From Massilia sp. erpn (GTDB lineage: Bacteria; Pseudomonadota; Gammaproteobacteria; Burkholderiales; Burkholderiaceae_D): DNA of 64,000 nucleotides. Positions within the stretch are counted from its first letter, which is position 1; the number at the start of each line of letters is the position of its first letter. The stretch is from assembly GCF_024400215.1 (NCBI RefSeq), contig NZ_CP053748.1:1426001-1490000 (forward strand). The letters run 5' to 3'. The translations under genes were made by a program, and so were the position numbers. Under the pieces are notes generated by a model that saw nothing but the letters and a program-made list of their open reading frames with translations, was not told where the DNA came from and did no database searches. Positions 17,112-26,832 of this stretch are shown in pieces.

Positions 17112-18275
17112 ATGCGAAGACTCTGGTTATTGTTTGCGCAAACGGTGACCATTGTCCTGGCACTGTACTTTGTCTATTCCGCCCTGCGCCCGGCGCGCGA
17201 GGCGCGCGCTCCCGAGCGTGCGCAACAGCTGGGTACCACCACCCGCCCCGCCGTGCTGCTGGAATCGACCGGCGGCGCGCCCCAGGCCGGCTCCTACCGC
17301 GCCGCGGCCGGACGCGCCATGCCGGCCGTGGTCAACATCCTCACCTCGAAGACGCCGAAGCGCCAGCATCCGCTGAGCCGCGATCCCTTCTTCAAGCGCT
17401 TTTTCGGCGAGCGCGAACGCGAGGGTGAGGAAGAGGAACAGAACAGCCTCGGTTCGGGCGTGATCGTCAGCCAGGAAGGCTATATCCTGACCAATAACCA
17501 TGTGGTCGACGCCGCCGACGAAATCGAGGTGGTGCTGGCCGACGGGCGCAAGGCCGCCGCCAGCATCGTCGGCACCGACCCGGAAACCGACCTGGCCGTC
17601 ATCAAGATCAATCTGGACAAACTGCCCGCCATCGTCCTCGGCCACGACGAGCAGGCCCGCGTCGGCGACGTAGTGCTGGCCATCGGCAACCCCTTCGGCG
17701 TGGGCCAGACCGTCACCATGGGCATCATCTCCGCGCTGGGCCGCAACAACCTGCACATCAACCACTTCGAAAATTTCATCCAGACCGACGCCGCCATCAA
17801 CTTCGGCAATTCGGGTGGTGCCCTGATCGACACCAACGGCAATCTGCTCGGCATCAATTCGGCCATCTACTCGCAGAGCGGCGGCTCGGTGGGCATCGGC
17901 TTTGCCATTCCCGTCACCACCGCCAAGTCGGTGCTGGAATCCATCATCCGCAGCGGCCACGTGGTGCGCGGCTGGATCGGCGTCGAATCGCAGGAGATCA
18001 CGCCCGAGCTGGCGCAAAGCTTCGGCCTGCAGCGCGACAGCGGCGCCATCATCGCCGGCGTGGTGCGCAACGGCCCGGCCGACCGCGCCGGCATGCGCCC
18101 CGGCGACATCCTGCTGTCGGTGGACGGCAAGCCGGTCAAGGACACCAATGAAATGCTCAACCTGATCGCCCAGCTGCAGCCGGGCGGCCAGTCCAGGATG
18201 CGCGTGCTGCGCAAGAGCCGCGAAACCGAACTCGAACTCACCGTGGGCAAACGCCCTGTCACCAAAACCAAGTAA
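17112..18275 (+). CDS. DegS/AlgW-like membrane-anchored trypsin-type protease with one PDZ domain
   Basis: The 387-residue product has an N-terminal membrane anchor (LLFAQTVTIVLALYFVYSAL). The HtrA protease domain shows the triad His (TNNHVVD, about residue 129), Asp (ETDLAVIK, about 158) and Ser (NFGNSGGAL, about 234). One PDZ domain follows (GVVRNGPADRAGMRPGDILL). A single PDZ plus anchor fits DegS/AlgW rather than DegP. Such proteases sense misfolded outer-membrane proteins and start sigma-E release; no rseA is nearby. An 8-residue charged insertion (REREGEEE) lies before the catalytic His. Confidence 0.92.
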   Translation: MRRLWLLFAQTVTIVLALYFVYSALRPAREARAPERAQQLGTTTRPAVLLESTGGAPQAGSYRAAAGRAMPAVVNILTSKTPKRQHPLSRDPFFKRFFGEREREGEEEEQNSLGSGVIVSQEGYILTNNHVVDAADEIEVVLADGRKAAASIVGTDPETDLAVIKINLDKLPAIVLGHDEQARVGDVVLAIGNPFGVGQTVTMGIISALGRNNLHINHFENFIQTDAAINFGNSGGALIDTNGNLLGINSAIYSQSGGSVGIGFAIPVTTAKSVLESIIRSGHVVRGWIGVESQEITPELAQSFGLQRDSGAIIAGVVRNGPADRAGMRPGDILLSVDGKPVKDTNEMLNLIAQLQPGGQSRMRVLRKSRETELELTVGKRPVTKTK

Positions 18276-18285
18276 ACGGAAACCT

Positions 18286-18975
18286 ATGCATCTGCGCGAC
18301 CTGACCCGCTATCTGCAAGAACTCAGCGAAAACAATAATCGTCCCTGGTTCATCATGAACAAACCGCGCTACGACATCCTGCGCGAGGAATTTCTGGAGC
18401 TGGTCACCCAGGTAATCACGGAAGTAGGGAAGTTCGATCCGGCCGTCAAATTCTGCAATCCGAAAAAAGCCATGTTCCGCATCAACCGCGACGTGCGCTT
18501 CGCCCACGATAAGAGCCCGTACAAGACCAATTTCTCGGCCGCGCTGGCGGTCAACGATATGCGCCGCCCCACCATGGCGGGCGGCCCGACCTATTACTTC
18601 CAGCTCAACAAGGAAGGCATGCTGCATTTCGGCGCCGGCGAATACATCCCGCCGCCGCACCGCCTGCGCGCGTTGCGCAAGCATATGGTGGAAGACGCGG
18701 CCGGCTTCCGCAAGGTTTTGAATAACAAGGCACTCAAGGCGCGCTACGGCACCATCCAGAACGAAGGCAAGCTGCAGCGCCCACCCAAGGGTTTCGACGC
18801 CGACCACGAACACATCGAGTTCATCAAGCTGAAAAGCTTCTTCATCTGGACCGAAGTGAAGGTGGAGCTGAACAAGCCCGAACTGCTGCTGCCGCAGATC
18901 GCGGCCGGCCTGAAAGATTCGCTGCCCCTCGTGACCTGGATGCGCCAGGCCAAGACGGAGGAAGAAGAGGCCTGA
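18286..18975 (+). CDS. DUF2461 domain-containing protein
   Basis: The 229-residue cytosolic protein matches the TIGR02453/DUF2461 family: an early RPWFIMNKPRYDILREEFL and the central INRDVRFAHDKSPYKTNF. The function of the family is unknown. The gene starts 10 bases after the protease stop, behind GGAAA, and is likely in the same transcript. Confidence 0.85.
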   Translation: MHLRDLTRYLQELSENNNRPWFIMNKPRYDILREEFLELVTQVITEVGKFDPAVKFCNPKKAMFRINRDVRFAHDKSPYKTNFSAALAVNDMRRPTMAGGPTYYFQLNKEGMLHFGAGEYIPPPHRLRALRKHMVEDAAGFRKVLNNKALKARYGTIQNEGKLQRPPKGFDADHEHIEFIKLKSFFIWTEVKVELNKPELLLPQIAAGLKDSLPLVTWMRQAKTEEEEA

Positions 18976-19201
18976 TTTTCCTGCGTTTTTCCCTCTGCAC
19001 GCCCCACCCTCCCCTCCGCTTTTCCTTCCCATCCGAGTTTCATCCTCGAACTTGCGCCGAATCTGGCTCAAGTTCGCTTAAACGCATTTCAAGTCGCCAA
19101 AAATGCAGTTCGTCGCAAGTCCATAGAGTTGGACAGGACGCTTCTCTATAGTTCACTCATCGGAACACGAAACACGCAGCGAACTGACAAGGAGAGCACA
19201 A
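18976..19201. other. Intergenic region, no gene seen
   Basis: This 226-base gap begins with a pyrimidine-rich tract and ends with AAGGAG before the next start. It should carry the promoter of the small exported protein gene; no clear promoter boxes with normal spacing were found. Confidence 0.35.
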
Positions 19202-19399
19202 ATGAACATCGCCAAACACATGGAAGCCATCTTCATCGTGGCAGCAGTACTGGGCGGCGCCAGCGCCATGGCAACGGCGGCCGTACCGGCAAGCGTCAAG
19301 GCCAAGGCGCCCGTGGTGGCCAAGGTCGCCGCCAGCGATATGCAAGTGGTGACCATCACCGCCAAACGCCTGAGCGCCGCCGAAAAAGCCGCCCTCTGA
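19202..19399 (+). CDS. Small exported protein of unknown function
   Basis: The 65-residue product starts behind AAGGAG. It has a signal-like hydrophobic stretch (AIFIVAAVLGGASAMATAA), leaving a mature part of about 38 residues rich in Ala, Val and Lys (VVTITAKRLSAAEKAAL). No family was recognised. It lies 41 bases before the GIN-domain gene, and the two may share a transcript. Confidence 0.6.
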   Translation: MNIAKHMEAIFIVAAVLGGASAMATAAVPASVKAKAPVVAKVAASDMQVVTITAKRLSAAEKAAL

Positions 19400-19440
19400 T
19401 GATGTACCCCCAACCGCATCCCCTGACGACGGAGCACTCG

Positions 19441-20205
19441 ATGAACAAGTTTATCAACGCAACGATGATGGCTGTGACCCTGTATGCCAACGCCAGCACC
19501 ATGGCGATGGCGGCCGAAACGGCAAGCGAGTCGCGCCAGGTCGATGCGCGCGTCGTCAAGGTGGTGCTGGATGGGGTGATCGATCTGCATCTGAAACAGG
19601 GACCGGCGGCCTCGCTGGTGGTGTCCGGCGACAAGCGCTATCTGCAAAAGATCACCATCACGCAAAACGGACAGACCCTGCGCATCGGCACCGAACTGCG
19701 CGGCATGCACCTCTCCAGCCCCAATCTGCGCGCCGAGCTGACGCTGCCGAATCTGCGCGAGCTGGTGTCCTCGGGCGTCGGTTCCGCCATCGTCACCGGC
19801 TTCGACGGCGAGGAAATGCGCCTCTCGCTGGAAGGCGCGGGCGCCGTCACCATGACCTCGCACTTCAAGAACTATGACGCGCGCCTCAGCGGCGTGGGCA
19901 GCATGACGGTGAATGCGGGCGACACCGAAAACGTCGATCTGAATCTGCGCGGCGCGGGCCAGATCGTCATCGCCGGGCAAAGCAAGAAATTGCGCGCCAA
20001 ACTGGGCGGCATCGGCAGCCTCGATGCGCAGCAGCTGCGCGCCGACAGCGTGGACGTGGATATGAGCGGCCTCGGTGGCGCCACCGTCTATGCCAAGAAT
20101 TCGGCCAATCTGCGCCTGAGCGGAATGGGATCGGCCACCGTGTATGGCCGTCCCACCAGCCGCCAGTCCAGCTCACGTGGGCTGGGCAGCGTGGCCTGGC
20201 AGTAA
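19441..20205 (+). CDS. Exported GIN-domain (DUF2807) protein
   Basis: The 254-residue protein starts at ATG 19441 with a short signal (ending MAMAAE). The rest is a repetitive beta-helix-like domain: about every 20 residues a Gly-rich turn recurs (SSGVGSAIV, EGAGAVTM, SGVGSMTV, RGAGQIVI, GGIGSLDA, SGLGGATV, SGMGSATV). This is the pattern of the putative auto-transporter adhesin head GIN domain. It probably sits in the periplasm or outer membrane; its ligand is unknown. Confidence 0.82.
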   Translation: MNKFINATMMAVTLYANASTMAMAAETASESRQVDARVVKVVLDGVIDLHLKQGPAASLVVSGDKRYLQKITITQNGQTLRIGTELRGMHLSSPNLRAELTLPNLRELVSSGVGSAIVTGFDGEEMRLSLEGAGAVTMTSHFKNYDARLSGVGSMTVNAGDTENVDLNLRGAGQIVIAGQSKKLRAKLGGIGSLDAQQLRADSVDVDMSGLGGATVYAKNSANLRLSGMGSATVYGRPTSRQSSSRGLGSVAWQ

Positions 20206-20221
20206 AACTTTCTCTCCATGC

Positions 20222-21337
20222 CTATGGTGCTTGCCGTCCGGCTGGTCCGGACGGCTTTTTTATTTCCGCTGCCGCTGGTAGATCGCGGCCCAGCACCAGG
20301 CGCATATTCACGCGCTTAAGCATGGCCGGCGCGGCCTGCTGCGCTTGCGGCAGTTCACCTCGGCCCACACGCTGAGACAGCATCCCGGCGGCCTCGCGCA
20401 AGCCCTCGCCATACTCGATATACGTCTGGCGCACGGCGAAGGGCCGCACATTCGACAGGCGCACCACCTCCAGGCCATTGCCGCGCAGACGGCGCGCCAT
20501 AGCCGCCGCCATGCCTTGCACGCCATTGCCGTTGCTGATTTCGAGGAGCAGTACGGTGGCGGGCTGCTCTTGCGCACCCGCCCAAGCATTTTCATCGGCA
20601 GCTGGTGCGGTTGCCGTTGCAGGCAACGGCGCGGCCTGCGCGGGCCGCAGCGGCGCGCGGCGCACTTCCACCAGGGCCGGGCCAAGCGCATGCAGCTCGG
20701 TCTTTTCCGCCAGCTCCGGCCAGGCGCTGGCGAGGCTGGCCGCCGCCGCAGGCAAGGCCGTGGCGGGAACGCTGCCGCGCGCCAGCGCATAGTCCTGGCC
20801 GATATCGTGCTGGCGCAGCATGCGCGCCTGGCGCATCATCTGCAGGGCACGCGCGCTCTGGCCGTTCTGCTCCAGCAGCGCCGCCAGCTTCTCCCAGTTC
20901 TGCGCATTGGCCGGCTGCAGCGCGCAGACTTTCTCCAGCAGTTGCAGGGCCCCTTCGAGATCGTTCTTCAGATAGTAGGCATAGGACAGATTCGCCAGCA
21001 GCAAGGCGCTGTCCTGCACCGGCAGCTGCGGCTCGTCCTCCAGCAAGGCACGCCACAGCGCTATCGCGCCGTCGTAGTCGCCCTGCTCGGCCAGCAGCAC
21101 CGCCAGGCCATTGCGCGCATGGGCATGGTGCGCGTCGAGCTGCAAGGCGAGACGGTAGGCGCGCCGCGCCTGCGCCGCATGGTGGGCCTCATGCTCGCTG
21201 CGGCCCAGGGTGTAATAACCGTCGGCGCCGATGCCGGCCGGTGGCGCCGCCTCCACCAGCGGCGGCGGTGTGGAACTGCAAGCCAGCAGCATGGCCGTGG
21301 CGGCAATCGCGGTGCAATACAGTGTGCAGGTGTTCAT
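20222..21337 (-). CDS. tadD: Tad pilus TPR lipoprotein (TadD-like) with LytR_C-like C-terminus
   Basis: The 371-residue product has a lipoprotein signal (TAMLLACSS). TPR-type helical repeats cover about residues 42-165 (ARRAYRLALQLDAHHAHARNG; GALQLLEKVCALQPANAQNW). After an Ala/Pro linker there is a LytR_C-like domain (LEISNGNGVQGMAAAMARRL) at about residue 265. TadD-type lipoproteins help assemble the secretin in the outer membrane. It is the last gene of the operon. Confidence 0.83.
   Translation of the reverse strand: MNTCTLYCTAIAATAMLLACSSTPPPLVEAAPPAGIGADGYYTLGRSEHEAHHAAQARRAYRLALQLDAHHAHARNGLAVLLAEQGDYDGAIALWRALLEDEPQLPVQDSALLLANLSYAYYLKNDLEGALQLLEKVCALQPANAQNWEKLAALLEQNGQSARALQMMRQARMLRQHDIGQDYALARGSVPATALPAAAASLASAWPELAEKTELHALGPALVEVRRAPLRPAQAAPLPATATAPAADENAWAGAQEQPATVLLLEISNGNGVQGMAAAMARRLRGNGLEVVRLSNVRPFAVRQTYIEYGEGLREAAGMLSQRVGRGELPQAQQAAPAMLKRVNMRLVLGRDLPAAAEIKKPSGPAGRQAP
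20233..20261 (+). terminator. Rho-independent terminator overlapping the 3' end of tadD
   Basis: Arms GCCGTCCGG (20233-20241) and CCGGACGGC (20247-20255), with a T6 tail (20256-20261), end the plus-strand GIN gene. The stem lies within the last codons of the convergent minus-strand tadD (KKPSGPAGRQAP), so the DNA serves two roles. Confidence 0.85.
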
Positions 21338-21355
21338 CGCGCGCTCCCGAAAAAT

Positions 21356-22285
21356 TCAATGCGGCTGGTCCAGGAAAATCCTGCTCATCTGAATGCCGGC
21401 CGGTCCCATCAGGACAACCATCAAGGCGGGGAAGATGCAGAAAATCAGCGGAAACAGCAGCTTTACCGCCACCTTGGAGGCCGCCTCCTCGGCCGCCTGG
21501 CTGCGTTTCAGGCGCAGGTTCTCGGCATGCACGCGCAGGGAGTCGCCCATGCTGGTGCCGAAGCGTTCGGCCTGTACCAGCATCGCCACCAGGGTATCGA
21601 CGTCCTCCACGCCGCTGCGCAAGGCCAGGTTGCGCAGGGCTTTCTCCTTGCTGAAACCGGCGCGCATTTCCATCAGCACCAGCTGCAGCTCCTGCGCCAG
21701 CACCACGCTTTTGATATGCACCTCGGCCGCCACCTTGGCCAGTGCGCGCTCCATGCTCAGCCCCGCCTCGACGCAGACCGTGAGCAGGTCCAGCGCATCG
21801 GGCAGGTTCTCGAAAATGTCGCGCTGGCGGCGGCGCGCGATATTGGCCAGCACGCCGTTCGGCAGGTAGTAGCCCAGCGTCGCCGCGCCGAACAGCAGGA
21901 ACATGAAGCCCTGGCCCGGCATCCGTGACGCCAGCCCCGCAGCCAGTGCCCCGCTCACGGCCGGCAAGCCCAGGGACAGCACGGTCTTGGCGGCGAAGTA
22001 CAGGGTCGGCACGGAAGCGTTGCGCCAGCCCGCGTTCATGAAGCGGGTGCGCAGCTCGGAACGTTCCCACCCCTCTTCCGGCAGCGACAGGCGGGTAAAG
22101 GGCTGGACCACGCGCGCCACGCGTTCGATCCAGCGGCCTTCCTCGTCCTTGCCACCGGGCGTCTCTTCCCGCGCGCCGATGCGCTGGCGCAGCGCGCCGG
22201 CGCCGAACAGGAACATGGCAAGGGCGGCCAGTCCGGCCACCACGAGAAAGACCAGGCCCAGAAACAGCCACTGTTCGGTACTCAT
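21356..22285 (-). CDS. tadC: Tad pilus inner-membrane platform protein TadC
   Basis: The 309-residue protein starts at ATG 22285, in a 4-base overlap with tadB. It has a T2SSF/GspF-type domain (DIFENLPDALDLLTVCVEAG, then the glycine-containing FSKEKALRNLALRSG) flanked by membrane helices at both ends. TadC pairs with TadB as the platform that couples the TadA motor to pilin assembly. Confidence 0.93.
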   Translation of the reverse strand: MSTEQWLFLGLVFLVVAGLAALAMFLFGAGALRQRIGAREETPGGKDEEGRWIERVARVVQPFTRLSLPEEGWERSELRTRFMNAGWRNASVPTLYFAAKTVLSLGLPAVSGALAAGLASRMPGQGFMFLLFGAATLGYYLPNGVLANIARRRQRDIFENLPDALDLLTVCVEAGLSMERALAKVAAEVHIKSVVLAQELQLVLMEMRAGFSKEKALRNLALRSGVEDVDTLVAMLVQAERFGTSMGDSLRVHAENLRLKRSQAAEEAASKVAVKLLFPLIFCIFPALMVVLMGPAGIQMSRIFLDQPH

Positions 22286-23256
22286 ATGCGTATCCTGATC
22301 ATTTGCCGCATCCAGACCACGCCCACCAGCATGATGCCGGCGGCGAACCACAGCAATTGCACGCCGACCGGGTCGGTCCACAGCACCCGCACATAGGCCG
22401 GGTTCACCAGCGACAGCACCAGCATCACCGCCAGCGGCAGCAGCGACAGCACCCAGGCCGACATCTTGCCCTCGGCCGCCTGCACGCGCACCTGGCCCAG
22501 CAGCTTGAGGCGGGCGCGCGTCAGTCGGCTGACATTACCCAGCAGCTCGGCCAGGTTGCCGCCCGATTCGCGCTGAATCAACACTGCAATCACCAGATAG
22601 CGCAGATCGGTGAGCGGCACGCGCTGCGCCAGATTGTGCAGCGCCTCGTTCATCGACACGCCGTAGTGGATTTCCTCGTAGGTGAGCTTGAATTCGCCCG
22701 CCAGCGGCTCGGGCAGTTCGTTGCCGGCCATCTGCAGCACATTGGCAAAGGAGTGGCCGGCGCGCAAGGCGCGCGCGAGGAAGTCGGCGGCTTCCGGCAA
22801 TTGCTCTTCCACTTTCTTCAGGCGCTTGCCGCGCGCGCGCAGCAGCACGAAGAACGGCGCGGCGGCCGCCAGAAGCGGCAGCAGCAGGGAAGGCAATGCG
22901 GGCAGGTCGAGCCAGAGCGGCAGGACCAGGGACGCCGCCTCGGCTGTCAGCGCCCCACCCAGCAGACGGCCAACGGTCCACGGCAAGCCGGCCTGCAACA
23001 GCAGGCGGTCCAGTGTGGCGATGCCGGGCAGGCGCCGCAGCCAACGCTCCAGCCATGGCAATTCACTGTAGCGCCGCTGCTTCAGGATGCCGCCCGCGCC
23101 CAGTCCTTCGCTGCGCGCCGACATCGACCGCAGGCGGCGCGCAATGCGGCGCGCGCCGCCGCCATGCGTGCCCGACCACCAGAGCCAGACGCCTTCGATC
23201 ATGAAGATCACGGCCGCGAACAACAGCACGGCAAAAGCGGTAAACAGCATGTCCAT
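22282..23256 (-). CDS. tadB: Tad pilus inner-membrane platform protein TadB
   Basis: The 324-residue product starts at ATG 23256 (MDMLFTAFAVLLF); the frame runs further upstream but into the antisense of tadA. It has an N-terminal helix, paired helices at about residues 105-140, a T2SSF domain (LPEAADFLARALRAGHSF; VLIQRESGGNLAELLGNVS) and two C-terminal helices. It forms the assembly platform with TadC. Confidence 0.93.
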   Translation of the reverse strand: MDMLFTAFAVLLFAAVIFMIEGVWLWWSGTHGGGARRIARRLRSMSARSEGLGAGGILKQRRYSELPWLERWLRRLPGIATLDRLLLQAGLPWTVGRLLGGALTAEAASLVLPLWLDLPALPSLLLPLLAAAAPFFVLLRARGKRLKKVEEQLPEAADFLARALRAGHSFANVLQMAGNELPEPLAGEFKLTYEEIHYGVSMNEALHNLAQRVPLTDLRYLVIAVLIQRESGGNLAELLGNVSRLTRARLKLLGQVRVQAAEGKMSAWVLSLLPLAVMLVLSLVNPAYVRVLWTDPVGVQLLWFAAGIMLVGVVWMRQMIRIRI

Positions 23257-23266
23257 GCCATTCCCC

Positions 23267-24613
23267 TCACTCGAACACGCGGTCGGGATCGAAGGCGCTG
23301 TCCGGCACCGGCGCGCCGAAGGTGCGCAGGCGGTCGGCGAAGCGCGGCCGCAGTCCGGTGGCGCAGAAGTGGCCGCAGACGCGGCCACTTTCATCGACCC
23401 CGGTCTGCTCGTAGCGGAAGATCTCGTGCATGGCCAGCATATCGCCTTCCATGCCGGTGATCTCCTGCAGGCTGACCAGCTTGCGCGTGCCATCCGTCAG
23501 GCGCGATACCTGCAGCACCACCGTCACGGCCGAACAGATCTGCTGGCGCGTGGCGCGTGGCGTCAGGTTGGCGCCGGCCATGCCCACCATATTTTCCAGC
23601 CGCGCCAGGGCGTCGCGCGGCGAGTTGGCGTGGATGGTGGCGAGCGAGCCTTCGTGGCCGGTATTCATCGCCTGCAGCATGTCCATGGCTTCGGCACCGC
23701 GCACCTCGCCCAGGATGATGCGGTCGGGCCGCATGCGCAGCGCATTGCGCACCAGCGAACGCTGGGTCACCTCGCCGCGCCCTTCGATATTCGGCGGCCG
23801 CGTTTCCAGGCGCACCACGTGCGGCTGGCGCATCTGCAGCTCGGCCGCGTCCTCGATGGTGACGATGCGCTCAGCCGGCGGAATGAAGCCGGACAGCACA
23901 TTCAGCAAGGTGGTCTTGCCGCTGCCGGTGCCGCCCGAGATCAGGATATTGATCTTGGCGCGGCCCAGGGCGCGCAGCACCTCGATCATGGGTGGGGTCA
24001 GGCTTTTGTAGCTGAGCATCTGCTCGATGCTGAGCGGGTTGGCGGCAAAGCGGCGGATCGACAGAATGGGGCCGTCCACCGCCAGCGGCGGGATGATGGC
24101 ATTCACGCGCGAGCCGTCCGGCAGGCGCGCATCGACCATGGGGCTGGATTCGTCCACGCGCCGGCCCACGCGCGAAACGATCTTTTCGATGATCTTCATC
24201 AGGTGGGCATCGTCGTGGAAGCTGACGGCGGTCAGCTCCAGCCGGCCGGCACGTTCCACATACACCCTGGCGTGGGTGTTGACCAGAATATCCGACACGC
24301 CGGGATCGGCCAGCAGCGGTTCCAGCGGGCCGAAGCCCAGCATCTCGTGCTGGATGTCGAGCACCAGGCTGTGGCGCTCCGACTGGTTCAGCACGATGCG
24401 CTCTTCCTCGATGATGCGCTGGACCAGCAGCGCCAGCTCGTGCTTGAACTGTTCCGGCGTCAGCCGCTTCAGGCGCTCCAGGTCGATGCGGTCCAGGATG
24501 GCCTGGTGCATGGACTTCTTCAATTCGCGGTAGGCGGCGCTGGCCATGCCGGCCGGCGTGGCGCAGGCGGCGCGGACGTCGTCGGCAAGCGCAAGGCGTT
24601 CGCGCAGGCTCAT
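23267..24613 (-). CDS. tadA: Tad pilus assembly ATPase TadA/CpaF
   Basis: The 448-residue protein starts at ATG 24613, which has GAGGAG 6 bases upstream; an earlier in-frame start at 24634 lacks this. It is a GspE/VirB11-type secretion ATPase with Walker [12 protein letters not shown], an Asp-box ([10 protein letters not shown]), Walker B ([11 protein letters not shown]) and a His-box ([12 protein letters not shown]). It powers pilin polymerisation from the cytoplasmic side. Confidence 0.96.
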   Translation of the reverse strand: MSLRERLALADDVRAACATPAGMASAAYRELKKSMHQAILDRIDLERLKRLTPEQFKHELALLVQRIIEEERIVLNQSERHSLVLDIQHEMLGFGPLEPLLADPGVSDILVNTHARVYVERAGRLELTAVSFHDDAHLMKIIEKIVSRVGRRVDESSPMVDARLPDGSRVNAIIPPLAVDGPILSIRRFAANPLSIEQMLSYKSLTPPMIEVLRALGRAKINILISGGTGSGKTTLLNVLSGFIPPAERIVTIEDAAELQMRQPHVVRLETRPPNIEGRGEVTQRSLVRNALRMRPDRIILGEVRGAEAMDMLQAMNTGHEGSLATIHANSPRDALARLENMVGMAGANLTPRATRQQICSAVTVVLQVSRLTDGTRKLVSLQEITGMEGDMLAMHEIFRYEQTGVDESGRVCGHFCATGLRPRFADRLRTFGAPVPDSAFDPDRVFE

Positions 24614-24638
24614 GATGTTCTCCTCGGACGGCATTGGC

Positions 24639-25814
24639 TCACTGCTCGGCTTCGCTGCGGCCGAACAGACGGTTGAACAGTCCCTTGTTTTCCAGCACGC
24701 GGCGTTCCGTCACCAGCGCCACCAGCTCGGCCAGGCTGCGCGCCACCGGACTGCTGCGCGAAAGCTGCAGCACCGGCACGCCCTGGTTCACCGAATCCGT
24801 GGCGCACAGATAATCGTTGGGCACCGTGTGCAGCACATCGGCGCCGAGCGCCTGCTCCAGGTCGGCCAGGCGCAGCTTGCCACCCTTCTCGTAGCGGTTG
24901 ACGATCAGGCGGGTGCGCTCGGTCGGATAGCCGAGCGAGCGGAAGATGTCGAGCAGGCGGCGGCCGTCGCGGATATCGGGCAGGGCCAGCTGCAGCACCG
25001 GGTAGATGGCGTCGGCGCAATCGAGGGCGCGCAGCGACAGGGCATCGATCTGGCGTCCCACGTCGAGCACGATGTAATCGTAGTGCTGGCGCGCCACGCG
25101 CAGGATGGTGTCCATATGCTCGGGCTTCATCGCCACGGTCTGCCCCGGATCGTCGGCGGCCGCCAGCACGCCGAAGCCGGGCGAGATATGCACCAGGCTC
25201 GATTCCAGGAAGGCGCCATCCATGCGGCCGATCTGGGCGCAGATATCGGACAAGGTCATGCTGGGCTTCTGGTCCGACACATACAGCGTGGCATCGCCAA
25301 ATTGGCCATGCAGATCGATCAGCAATACCTTCTTGTCGGCCAGGGCCGCCAGCGCATAGCCGAAATTGGTGGAGAGGAAGGTGGCGCCGCTGCCGCCCTT
25401 GCAGGAGATGAAGGCCAGTGCCTTGCCATCGCGCATGCGCGTGACGCCGGTTTCGATCTCGATGCGGTCGATGGCTTCGTGGAAGGCGCGGTGCACCAGC
25501 GGCAGCGGCAGCACTTCGCGCATGCCGGCGCGCATGGCGCGGATCAGCAGGTCCTGTTGCGGTTCGCGCGCCAGCAGGATGAAGCGGGCCTGCGGATACA
25601 GGCGCGCCAGCCGTTCCACCATGTCCGCTTCGCCCGGCTCGACATCGCTGGCATCGAAGATCACCAGCTCCGGCGCATCGGACATGATGCGTTCCACCGC
25701 GTCGCGCAGGCCGGCGCGTGTGGCTGCCAGCAGCACTGGCGGCATGCGCGCCGAACCCTGGGCGCCGATCTCCGCATGCAGCTGCCTATCGTTACTGATC
25801 ATCAGTGCCTTCAT
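24639..25814 (-). CDS. tadZ: Tad localisation ATPase TadZ/CpaE
   Basis: The 391-residue product has a receiver-like N-terminal domain (about residues 1-125; [17 protein letters not shown]) and a ParA/MinD-like ATPase domain ([44 protein letters not shown]). The Walker A has KGGSGAT, so the second Lys of the deviant motif is Ala; this change is common in the TadZ/CpaE family. It places the Tad machine at the cell pole. It lies 30 bases after tadF. Confidence 0.92.
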   Translation of the reverse strand: MKALMISNDRQLHAEIGAQGSARMPPVLLAATRAGLRDAVERIMSDAPELVIFDASDVEPGEADMVERLARLYPQARFILLAREPQQDLLIRAMRAGMREVLPLPLVHRAFHEAIDRIEIETGVTRMRDGKALAFISCKGGSGATFLSTNFGYALAALADKKVLLIDLHGQFGDATLYVSDQKPSMTLSDICAQIGRMDGAFLESSLVHISPGFGVLAAADDPGQTVAMKPEHMDTILRVARQHYDYIVLDVGRQIDALSLRALDCADAIYPVLQLALPDIRDGRRLLDIFRSLGYPTERTRLIVNRYEKGGKLRLADLEQALGADVLHTVPNDYLCATDSVNQGVPVLQLSRSSPVARSLAELVALVTERRVLENKGLFNRLFGRSEAEQ

Positions 25815-25844
25815 GACTATTCCTTTCGCATGGCTTGCGGCGTT

Positions 25845-26399
25845 TCAGGGAGAAAGCGGTGTGCCCGGCGTAAAACCCAGCGTCTCGGCGCGCACCACCA
25901 CGGTGGAACGCGGCAAGACAAGCTGCATGGGTAGCGGCACCGTGGCGGCAAAGGGCAAGGACGGGCAATCGCCGCCATGGCCGCACCAGCGCACCCGCAC
26001 GAAGCGGATGCAGGAGGCGCCCTGCGGATCGCGCAGGCAGTTGAAGGCATTGCCGGCGGGGCTGGCCGGCATGGGCGACGCCGGCAGCAGCGCGCCCGCC
26101 GCATCGAGCCGCAGGTAATCGATGGCGAGATTGCCGCCATTGATCGTACCGTCCAGCGTGGCGGCGCCGAACATGGCTTGCTGGCGCAGCTGGGCCATGG
26201 CGGCGCTGTCGGAAAAGTCCGCCATGGCCGCGGCGCGCGCCGCGCGCCGCGCCACCTCCTGGCTCAGGTTCAGCAGATACATATAGCGCGCCAGCTCCAT
26301 CCAGCCGAGCAGGAAGAGAAAAAAGACCAGGCTGGCCAGCGCCACCTCGACCGTGGTGGCGCCATGCTGGAGGCGCAAGGCTGGCGGCTTAGTTGACAT
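25845..26399 (-). CDS. tadF: TadE/TadF-like minor pseudopilin
   Basis: The 184-residue protein has a class III-like leader (QHGATTVEVALASLVFFLFLL), with Gly before the cleavage point and Glu at +5/+6, then one membrane helix and an extracytoplasmic domain. Two Cys pairs (FNCLRDPQGASCIR and RWCGHGGDC) may form disulfides. It overlaps tadE by 11 bases. The E versus F name is assigned by order, not by a decisive motif. Confidence 0.82.
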   Translation of the reverse strand: MSTKPPALRLQHGATTVEVALASLVFFLFLLGWMELARYMYLLNLSQEVARRAARAAAMADFSDSAAMAQLRQQAMFGAATLDGTINGGNLAIDYLRLDAAGALLPASPMPASPAGNAFNCLRDPQGASCIRFVRVRWCGHGGDCPSLPFAATVPLPMQLVLPRSTVVVRAETLGFTPGTPLSP

Positions 26400-26832
26400 A
26401 GGGCTGCACCGAAGAGCCGGACAGGGTGACGCTGCCCGCCCCCAGGAGATTGAACAGCGGGTCGCTCAGCTGGATCTGCACCGTGACGCCGATCCGCTGC
26501 GGCAGCGTGCCGCCGCAGGGCAGATCGTCGCAGCGCACCGAAATCTGCCCTGTTCCCGGACGGGTATCGAGTGCGGCTGCGCTGACCGCGTCCTGCACCA
26601 GCTGGCCGGCGCGCGCCGCCAGCACCGGCGCCAGCATAGGATTGGTCAGTTCGGGACGCGGCATGGTCGCCATATAGCGGGCGGCGTCGAAGGCCGCCCT
26701 TTGCAGCACCGTGTAGTGCCACATCATGCGCCCGCCCATCAGCAACACCGCCAGCAGCAGCACCGCCATGTCCAGCACCACAGCCAGCTCGATGGCGATC
26801 ACACCGCGCTGCTTGCGTCGCGGCGCGTTCAT
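26389..26832 (-). CDS. tadE: TadE-like minor pseudopilin
   Basis: The 147-residue protein has a short positive leader (RRKQRGVIAIELAVVLDMAV), with Gly before the cut and Glu at +5 of the mature part, then a hydrophobic helix and a small extracytoplasmic domain with a Cys pair (CDDLPCGG). The start overlaps the tadG stop by 4 bases. Minor pseudopilins are processed by TadV and help build the Flp pilus. Confidence 0.83.
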   Translation of the reverse strand: MNAPRRKQRGVIAIELAVVLDMAVLLLAVLLMGGRMMWHYTVLQRAAFDAARYMATMPRPELTNPMLAPVLAARAGQLVQDAVSAAALDTRPGTGQISVRCDDLPCGGTLPQRIGVTVQIQLSDPLFNLLGAGSVTLSGSSVQPYVN

